Shown piece after piece: positions 22,701 to 27,267 of a stretch of DNA of 27,267 bases (within the stretch, counting starts at the first letter, position 1; each line of letters starts with the position of its first letter). Source of the stretch: SBAX01 sp964646605 (GTDB lineage Bacteria > Planctomycetota > Phycisphaerae > UBA1845); the NCBI GenBank assembly GCA_964646605.1, contig CAZYEX010000025.1:1-27267 (forward strand). The letters run 5' to 3'. Made by a program: the position numbers and the translations under genes. A model generated the notes under the pieces. That model made no database searches. It was not told the DNA's origin and worked only from the letters and a program-made list of their open reading frames with translations.

Positions 22701-24129
22701 CGGCCACGAAGCGCACGCCCTTATCCGCGAATTTCTCGCGGATCGCCTCGAGGCGGGGCATCTGCTTCTTGCAAAAACCGCAGTTGGGAGCGAAGAAATC
22801 GAGGACGGTGACCTTGTCCTTGAGGGTCTCGTTGTTGACCGGCTTGCCCTCGACGGTGGCGAGGTTGAAGCTCGGCGCGGGTTGGCCGACCATGGCGTCG
22901 GCGGGGCGTACCTGCTTACGCTCGGTCACCGTCGGTCCTGGGGCCGGAGCGCCTTGGATGGGAACCGTGATGACCGGCTTCTGGGCGTCGTCCGTCTTGA
23001 TGGTAAGGGTGCGGCCTTCGGGCGGAGGTTGATATCCCGCCGGCATCTGCACTTGGATGGTGTAGGCTTCGCCGGGTTTGCGCTCCGTGACCGTGGCGGT
23101 CACGGCGGCATCGTCGCAGGTCGCTTCCAGGACCTTGGTGGGATTCTTGCCGTAGTTGGTGAACTTGATGACCCGCGACACGGGCTCGGCGGCGGTCGGA
23201 GAATCGGCCTTGGCCCTGGTCAGCGTGACCACCGTCGGTTGAACTTCGAGCCGCGCCGGCACGGCGGCGTTCACCTCGACTTGGATTTCCTTCTGCGCTT
23301 CCACGTTGGTGAGCAAGGTGAGTGAGGTCTTGAACGTTCCCTCCTCGAAGGGCGGGCTGGTGGTGACGTGCAGGTCGAACTGCTTTCCGGGCGTTTTCTC
23401 CACCAGGTCGAACTTAAACTTGCTCTCCCCTGCGGGCTTGAGGGTCAACTGCAGCGGGGTGTCCATGTTGTTGGTGACGTTGACGATGCGCTCTTGAACT
23501 TCTTGGGAGGTGATCTTTCCAAAGTTGGCGGCCGCGGGCACGACCTCGACGTAGCGCTTCACTTCTCCGCGGAGCTTCAAGCGCAGCTCAGGCGTCACGG
23601 GATCGTTCGAGGAGATGGTGATCCCTTTCTCGAAGGTGCCGCGGAGCTTGGTGCTTTGCATGGAGAAGGGGAACTCGCCGGATTGCCCCGGCTCGAGCTT
23701 TTTGGGATGGTCGCCGGCCAGCGTACATCCGCACGCGGGCTTGACCTTGGAAATATCCAATGGGGCATCGCCGTTGTTGGTAATCTTGAACGCATGTTTG
23801 AGCGGCGGTCCGACCCAGACGGAACCGAAGTCGTGGGTCGTCTCGTCGGCCTTGATGACCGATTTGGGGCCCTTGACGTCCGCGGGTGGAATCGCCGGGG
23901 CTTCCTCACCGGCAACATCGGCGCCCGCCCTGACCGCCTTTTCGGCGCGCACACTCTTCTTGCGGGCGCTGTCCTCAATGGGCGGCTTGGCGAGCGTGGA
24001 ACTCACCGCCAGGGCCAACGCCACGGATGCGGCGATCAGCCACCGCGCCGGTCCGATCAGGACCAGCGCCTGGCGAGACTTCGCGTCAGCTTGCAAGCCT
24101 ATTGGGTTCTTCCGTTCTGTGCTTTTCAT
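19741..24129 (-). CDS. Giant secreted protein: DUF1573/Ig-like modules plus six tandem TlpA-like redoxin domains
   Basis: The 1462-residue precursor has a membrane-targeting segment at about 28-48 (WLIAASVALALAVSSTLA). DUF1573/Ig-like modules span about 75-395 (THDFGSVWVGPPLKHAF, PACGCTLAG). Six thioredoxin-fold domains then begin at about 413, each introduced by VGQPAP or VGKPAP. Each has a CxxC pair: C450/453 (CGFC), then C622/625, C826/829, C993/996, C1160/1163 and C1344/1347 (all CGYC), in the context APNCGYCKKQ. Each also has the cis-proline segment (YPTM or FPTM) and a GK-x-G-K turn. Alanine/proline linkers separate them. TlpA-like domains act as extracytoplasmic thiol-disulfide oxidoreductases; asparagine replaces the usual tryptophan before the CxxC. 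One or two such domains is normal, six is exceptional. The ATG at 24129 has only a weak ribosome-binding site. It forms its own transcript with a clear terminator. Confidence 0.9.
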   Translation of the reverse strand: MKSTERKNPIGLQADAKSRQALVLIGPARWLIAASVALALAVSSTLAKPPIEDSARKKSVRAEKAVRAGADVAGEEAPAIPPADVKGPKSVIKADETTHDFGSVWVGPPLKHAFKITNNGDAPLDISKVKPACGCTLAGDHPKKLEPGQSGEFPFSMQSTKLRGTFEKGITISSNDPVTPELRLKLRGEVKRYVEVVPAAANFGKITSQEVQERIVNVTNNMDTPLQLTLKPAGESKFKFDLVEKTPGKQFDLHVTTSPPFEEGTFKTSLTLLTNVEAQKEIQVEVNAAVPARLEVQPTVVTLTRAKADSPTAAEPVSRVIKFTNYGKNPTKVLEATCDDAAVTATVTERKPGEAYTIQVQMPAGYQPPPEGRTLTIKTDDAQKPVITVPIQGAPAPGPTVTERKQVRPADAMVGQPAPSFNLATVEGKPVNNETLKDKVTVLDFFAPNCGFCKKQMPRLEAIREKFADKGVRFVAVSQKMGNKEFTQMEVEDIIKGANFKPELVIDHGNTVGPLFKANSYPTMIVVGKTGKVEAVNSGNLGDLESRLTGQIEALLAGKPVPVIEAVAAQAPTDAPKPARPEDLVGKPAPAFSLNTVAGKPLANADFTAAPATVLNFFAPNCGYCKKQIPRLETVRKTYVEKGVRFVNVAETMGKEFTEEDTAKILKDLGAELELARDPQNKVGPLFNATGFPTMVVIGKSGKVEAVNVGNVGDLESRLQGQLNALIAGKPVPAAAGQSAAAPTDTPKPKLTTEEMIANKQIIKAPDQPAAPTPGQPAAPTPGQPDDLVGKPAPDFSLTTLGGKALSKAEFANAPATVLNFFAPNCGYCKKQIPQVETIRKTYAEKGVRFVNVVETMGKEFSEEETLKILKDIGAELEVARDPGNKVGAMFNASGYPTMLVVGKSGKVEAANVGALPDLDKRLTGQLDALIAGKPVPAEIAKAPAAPARARPDDMVGKPAPAFALTTVGGKPLNNAELANAPATILNFFAPNCGYCKKQIPQLETIRKTYAEKGVRFVNVVETMGKEFPEEETLKILKDLGAELEVARDSGNKVGGMFNATGFPTMVVVGKSGKVEAVNVGALADLEKRVTGQLDALIAGKPIPAELAKGPAAPSRARPEDMVGKAAPAFSLTTVGGKPLSNGELANAPATVLNFFAPNCGYCKKQIPRLETIRKTYTDKGVRFVNVVESMGKEFSEEETLAILKELGAELEVARDPGNKVGPLFNATGYPTMVVVGKSGKVEAVNVGNIGDLESRLQGQLDALIAGKPVPAVAAAQAPPAPTPAPGAAPGATPPPQPPQRPAMQLVGQPAPAFAIDTLEGKKVSSEMFKDHPATVLNFVAPNCGYCKKQLPGVESVRSEYEAKGVRFVNVAQKMGQKEFTTEEVVDVFKGAGSRLELAKDTENKVGQMFKAVSYPTMVIVGRDGKIAHVNIGAQQDLDKSLKTQLDALIAGKPAAGAPGGN
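19747..22893 (-). repeat. Coding tandem repeat: six redoxin units
   Basis: The first cysteine codons of the units end at 22782, 22266, 21654, 21153, 20652 and 20100. Spacings are 172, 204, 167, 167 and 184 codons. Units 3, 4 and 5 are the most regular (501 bases each) and most alike at DNA level, suggesting the latest duplications. Units 1 and 6 are the most diverged. Within the linker before unit 3 a 24-base direct repeat (21776-21823) doubles the peptide GQPAAPTP. Confidence 0.85.
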
Positions 24130-24364
24130 AAATCATGTTCCCCATTTGCTAAACCGAACAATTGCCGGACACCACGTCCTCGGGAGTTCCCCATCCGAAT
24201 CGAAGAGGACCGATCCCACGTCGGCGACTTGCCACGGGGCCGCGCCGCCAAACGGATTCGAGTCAACGGTCGATTGTTTATAACGACCGGACAAGCCACT
24301 TAGCAATGGGGGTGAAGATTAGTTACGGTAGCGTTACCGGCTGCGGTGAACGATATTCTCTGGA

Positions 24365-24985
24365 ATGGAGTCGAGTTCGGCGGCATGCGCCCCGCGTGAA
24401 ACGGATTCTCAGACGGACGGGATAACCTTGCGCGACACGAACGTTACAAAGGAAACGCCGTCACGCCATGCGACGCGTCATTCGACCGTCGGCGAGGTCT
24501 CGAGGCGCGCGAAATGGCTGCTTCGCGTGGGGTCGCTCGGACCGTTGGGCTACTTGCCGGCGTCGGGGACGCTCACCGTCGCCCTGGTCGGCGTCCCGCT
24601 TTTTTGGTGCTTGTCGGGCTTACCCGTGGTCGCGCACCTTATCCTGACCCTGGCGTTCTCGGGACTGGCCGTCGCCTTGCATCAATGGGGCGACCGGGTG
24701 CTGGGGGAGAAGGATAGCCGCAAGCTGGTGTGGGATGAGCTCGCGGGGTTCTTCGTGGCCGTGATCGGAGTGCCATTTACGTGGCAGACGGCGGCCGCCG
24801 CGTTCCTCCTGGAACGAGCCTTGGATGTCACCAAGTTCCCGCCCGCGGGCTGGGTCGAGCGGCGGCTGCCCGGCGGGTGGGGCGTGGTCGGTGACGACCT
24901 CATCGCGGGGGCCTACACCTGCGGGGTGCTTCATCTCGCCATGCGGCTCGCCCCTAGCCTGCTGGGTCTGTATACTCCCGCGTGA
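24365..24985 (+). CDS. pgpA: Phosphatidylglycerophosphatase A-like membrane protein
   Basis: The 206-residue open frame resembles PgpA, the inner-membrane phosphatase that converts phosphatidylglycerophosphate to phosphatidylglycerol. Family features are GPLGYLPASGTLTVALVG near residues 60-75 (for GxGxxPxxPGTxGSL), KLVWDELAGFFVAV (for the acidic VxDExxG motif, about 120-132), DVTKFPPAGWVERR (for the FDxxKPxP segment) and GVVGDDLIAGAYT (for the DDxxAGxxA motif). Three to four hydrophobic helices are visible. Substitutions within the first and third motifs make it a diverged member. The first 45 or so residues are polar and may be non-coding; GTG at about 24491 or TTG at 24427 are alternative starts, none with a strong ribosome-binding site. 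It overlaps hutH by GTGA. Confidence 0.78.
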   Translation: MESSSAACAPRETDSQTDGITLRDTNVTKETPSRHATRHSTVGEVSRRAKWLLRVGSLGPLGYLPASGTLTVALVGVPLFWCLSGLPVVAHLILTLAFSGLAVALHQWGDRVLGEKDSRKLVWDELAGFFVAVIGVPFTWQTAAAAFLLERALDVTKFPPAGWVERRLPGGWGVVGDDLIAGAYTCGVLHLAMRLAPSLLGLYTPA

Positions 24986-26562
24986 TTATGACGAAGTCCA
25001 CACAGGGAAAGTCGCCCACCCGCCGGGACGACGCAGACACCGTCCAATTCGTGGTCGATGGTTCGCCACTCACCCTTCAGGCCCTTGATGCCGCGCTGTC
25101 GACTCGCGTTGGCGTGCGGGTGACGGACGCCGGTTGGAAGCGAATCGAACAAAGCCGTGACGCCGTTGAGCGAATCGCGGCGGGCACGGCGGCGGCTTAT
25201 GGGATCAACACCGGTTTCGGACATCTTTGCACCACGCGGATCGCCCCCGACCAGCTTCGGACGTTGCAGACCAACCTCGTTCGTTCGCACGCCGTGGGGG
25301 TGGGGGAGCCTGCCCCGCAGGAAGTCGTGCGGTGGATGTTGCTCTTCAAGATTCTTGCCCTGGCGCATGGCGTCAGCGGCGTGTCACGGGCGACCGTCGA
25401 AGCGTTGATCCGGTTTCTTGAGGCCGACGCCCTGCCCGTCGTCCCGACGCAGGGCTCCTTGGGGGCAAGCGGAGACCTGGCGCCCCTTGCGCATCTGGTT
25501 CTGCCGCTCATCGGGGAAGGAGACGTGAACTTCGAGGGGCAGGTCCGACCGGGCGCGGAGGTCCTGAAGCGACTGGGCCTGGAGCCCTTGGACCTGAAAC
25601 CCAAGGAAGGTCTGGCCCTCCTCAACGGCACGCAGTTCATGAGCGCCTATGCGGCACAGATCGTGGTCCGGGCGCGGCGATTGGCCAAGCTCGCGGACCT
25701 GGCCGCGACGATGTCGCTCGAAGGATGCGCGGGGAGCGTCAAACCCTTCGACGAACGATTGCACCGTCTGCGTCCTCATCCGGGTGCGGTGGAGGTAGCG
25801 GAAAATGTGCGGCGTCTGATGGTCGAAAGCGAAATTCTCGCCTCGCACGCGAATTGCGATCGCGTGCAGGACCCCTATTCGCTGCGCTGCGTTCCGCAGG
25901 TCCACGGGGCGGCCCGGGACGCGATTCGCCACGCCGCCGAGGTCGTGGAGCGCGAGATCAACTCCGTTACGGATAACCCGCTGATCTTCGAGAACGATGA
26001 AGTGGTCAGCGGCGGGTCGTTCCACGGTGAGCCGTTGGCGCTGGTGCTCGACTATCTGGCCATGGCACTCGCTGAATTTGCCTCCATCAGCGAACGTCGG
26101 ACCTATCTGCTGCTGACCGGTGTGGCCGGGGTTCCGCCCCTGCTGATCCGTGACGCCGGGGTCAACAGCGGGTTCATGGTGGTGCAATACACCGCCGCGG
26201 CGCTGGTCAGCGAGAACAAGGGTTTGTGTACGCCCGCGTCGGTGGATTCGATTCCCACCTCGTTGGGGCAAGAGGACCACGTGAGCATGGGCGCCCGGGC
26301 GGCGGTCAAGTGCATGAAGGTACTGCAAAACACGGAGACCGTGCTAGCCATCGAACAGTTGTGCGCCGCCCAGGCCCTGGACTTCCGCGCCCCACTCAGG
26401 CCCGGACTGGGCCCTCGCCTCGCCCACGCCGAAATCCGCAAGCGCATACTCTTCGCCGACGGCGACCGACGATTCGGCGAGGACATCCAGGCCTCACTGT
26501 CGTTGCTGCGCTCCTACCGCGTCGTCGAGGCCGTCGAGAAAACGATCGGCACACTTCGCTGA
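24982..26562 (+). CDS. hutH: Histidine ammonia-lyase
   Basis: This 526-residue aromatic amino acid lyase deaminates L-histidine to urocanate, the first step of histidine breakdown. The MIO cofactor triad A162-S163-G164 sits in GSLGASGDLAPLAH. The catalytic tyrosine is in YGINTGFG (Y73). The selectivity pair S102-H103 in LVRSHAVGVG is the form of histidine-specific enzymes; tyrosine and phenylalanine lyases differ there. QEDHVSMG near 432 also matches HutH. The N-terminus carries about 18 extra polar residues. The start is GTG at 24982, overlapping the pgpA stop, or ATG at 24988; neither has a clear ribosome-binding site, which fits translational coupling. No other hut gene (hutU, hutI, hutG) adjoins; a cyclodeaminase lies at 1323-1952. 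Confidence 0.93.
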   Translation: MIMTKSTQGKSPTRRDDADTVQFVVDGSPLTLQALDAALSTRVGVRVTDAGWKRIEQSRDAVERIAAGTAAAYGINTGFGHLCTTRIAPDQLRTLQTNLVRSHAVGVGEPAPQEVVRWMLLFKILALAHGVSGVSRATVEALIRFLEADALPVVPTQGSLGASGDLAPLAHLVLPLIGEGDVNFEGQVRPGAEVLKRLGLEPLDLKPKEGLALLNGTQFMSAYAAQIVVRARRLAKLADLAATMSLEGCAGSVKPFDERLHRLRPHPGAVEVAENVRRLMVESEILASHANCDRVQDPYSLRCVPQVHGAARDAIRHAAEVVEREINSVTDNPLIFENDEVVSGGSFHGEPLALVLDYLAMALAEFASISERRTYLLLTGVAGVPPLLIRDAGVNSGFMVVQYTAAALVSENKGLCTPASVDSIPTSLGQEDHVSMGARAAVKCMKVLQNTETVLAIEQLCAAQALDFRAPLRPGLGPRLAHAEIRKRILFADGDRRFGEDIQASLSLLRSYRVVEAVEKTIGTLR

Positions 26563-26724
26563 ACCCAGGGTCGCGCCCTGCCATAAGACGGTTGAAATTA
26601 TGACGATCCGGTGTGGGGCCCCGGCCGTCCGTTGCCGCGCCCTCCGCCCGCAGAGACCCCGTCGAAAGAAGAAAAAAAGCGGAAAATGAGTATGGTGTCT
26701 CCGGAGGCCGGATGCTGCAAGCCT

Positions 26725-26991
26725 CTATGGCCAAAGGGCGTCAACGAGGGCCTCGTTACATCGGACACATAGGTCGTTGCCCCCACAAGTAAGATTGCCG
26801 AAAGCAATTGCGAAGTCACGGGATACTCCCTCGTCGCGCGCCTCCGTGTGCGTCGCAACCAAGTCGTTCCATTCCGCATCGGTCAGCGGACTAGACTCGT
26901 TGCATCGTGCCCTTGCTGCGGCGAGGCCGACGGCTCCACCGCTACCGCAACCGCAGACTGTAAGCGTCAGTACCAGCAACAATTTCGTCAT
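26725..26991 (-). CDS. Tiny cysteine-rich lipoprotein, function unknown
   Basis: The 88-residue protein starts MTKLLLVLTLTVCGCGSGG, a short lipoprotein signal with a lipobox-like VCGC. The mature part has further cysteines in ARCNESS and LTCGGNDLCVRCNEALVDALW. The CGGxxLCxxC spacing could be two disulfides or a small metal site. GGAG lies 8 bases before the ATG at 26991. I recall short secreted Planctomycetota proteins ending with a similar C-x-x-C plus hydrophobic helix, but no function is known. It converges with hutH; about 160 bases with no evident strong terminator lie between them. Confidence 0.65.
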   Translation of the reverse strand: MTKLLLVLTLTVCGCGSGGAVGLAAARARCNESSPLTDAEWNDLVATHTEARDEGVSRDFAIAFGNLTCGGNDLCVRCNEALVDALWP

Positions 26992-27267
26992 AAGTCTTTC
27001 TCCATTCCAAAGGCGGTCTTGAGCAAATCGTAGGGTCCGCTCCGCGGACCACCCCGCGGTGCCACAACCGCCGATCGATGGCGCCACGACGTGGCACGAT
27101 GAAAACAAAAGGTAACTCGGCAGCCGTCTGCAGGGGGTTGGTGGGGTAACGGGGGCAGGTTTCCGGTTTGGAAGCAGGTTCGCAGGGCGGCGGTGATGGT
27201 CTTGGTGGGATCGAGTCCGCGGAGACGGAGGGTGCGATAGACGCTCATGAGGACGGCCTGCGTGGCG
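26988..27267 (-). CDS. IS66-like transposase, C-terminal end (partial)
   Basis: The frame is open to the right edge. Read leftward it encodes ATQAVLMSVYRTLRLRG, then DPTKTITAALRT and a short GNLPPLP segment. This matches the C-terminal helix region of IS66-type transposases, where 'MSvyrTLklrG.dp...i..al' precedes the end of the protein. Similarity seems to end near 27123. From there to the stop at 26988 the frame translates a palindromic repeat and the leader of the lipoprotein gene, so the original end is lost or replaced. The catalytic DDE residues lie outside the window, so whether the element is intact cannot be judged. The stop overlaps the lipoprotein start by four bases. Confidence 0.6.
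   Translation of the reverse strand, partial: ATQAVLMSVYRTLRLRGLDPTKTITAALRTCFQTGNLPPLPHQPPADGCRVTFCFHRATSWRHRSAVVAPRGGPRSGPYDLLKTAFGMEKDL
27034..27097. repeat. Palindromic repeat next to the IS66-like fragment
   Basis: GGTCCGC/GCGGACC with loop TCC (27034-27050) is followed by GTGCCAC (27059-27065) and its inverse GTGGCAC (27091-27097). The two-part palindromic layout resembles the element at 17034-17099 but the stems differ. It separates the transposase remnant from the small lipoprotein gene. Confidence 0.6.

Noticed and set aside
20851..23325. Long rightward open frame (824 codons) opposite the redoxin gene
   Set aside because: It mirrors the repeats of the real gene on the other strand, has no recognisable domain, and is explained by high-GC codon bias leaving the antisense frame open.
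25384..26328. Leftward open frame of 314 codons inside hutH
   Set aside because: It is antisense to conserved hutH motifs and has no domain of its own.
26566..26580. Short hairpin CAGGG/CCCTG just after hutH
   Set aside because: A five-base stem without a U-tract; such stems are common by chance in GC-rich DNA.

Overview
The window is GC-rich and densely coded, and reads as a chromosome segment of a Planctomycetota bacterium or close relative. The main reasons are lipid A genes with a fused lpxC-fabZ, DUF1573 joined to thioredoxin-like domains, small CxxC zinc-ribbon proteins, a secreted protein with LTxxQ-like motifs, an OleA-like thiolase and several families of palindromic REP-like repeats. 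This assignment rests on gene content alone. No rRNA, tRNA or CRISPR array was found.

Layout. Bases 1-172 hold the end of a patatin-like phospholipase. From 926 to 5294 a leftward run encodes, in transcription order, an OleA/FabH-like condensing enzyme, two tandem CNNM/CorC-type membrane proteins that overlap by ATGA, a formimino-THF cyclodeaminase, a small cysteine protein and an OmpH/Skp-like periplasmic chaperone. A rightward lipoprotein metalloprotease (probable CTG start) follows. Then comes the lipid A operon lpxD - lpxC/fabZ - zinc-ribbon membrane protein, whose genes overlap. Bases 9400-10340 are a mobile patch: a RAYT-type (REP-associated tyrosine) transposase between inverted copies of a three-hairpin repeat. 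A third copy sits directly in front of a secreted metallo-beta-lactamase-fold hydrolase. After a gene-poor stretch come a secreted M43 protease and a secreted LTxxQ-like protein.

A second leftward block (13983-24129) holds an O-antigen ligase/polymerase-like membrane protein with a helical-repeat tail, a PduO-type cobalamin adenosyltransferase, a PocR-GAF-SpoIIE phosphatase, and a 1462-residue secreted protein with DUF1573/Ig-like modules and six tandem CxxC redoxin domains. The last of these has a convincing rho-independent terminator. Rightward again are a PgpA-like phosphatase and histidine ammonia-lyase, overlapping by GTGA. The window ends with a tiny cysteine-rich lipoprotein, a palindromic repeat and the C-terminal end of an IS66-like transposase.

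Themes. Much of the content serves the envelope: lipid A synthesis, outer-membrane protein chaperoning, surface polysaccharide, phospholipid synthesis, extracytoplasmic redox and secreted proteases. Two histidine-degradation steps (hutH and the cyclodeaminase) lie in separate transcription units about 23 kb apart. The most unusual items are the six-redoxin protein and the way REP-like repeats supply ribosome-binding sites, a start codon and a stop codon to neighbouring genes.
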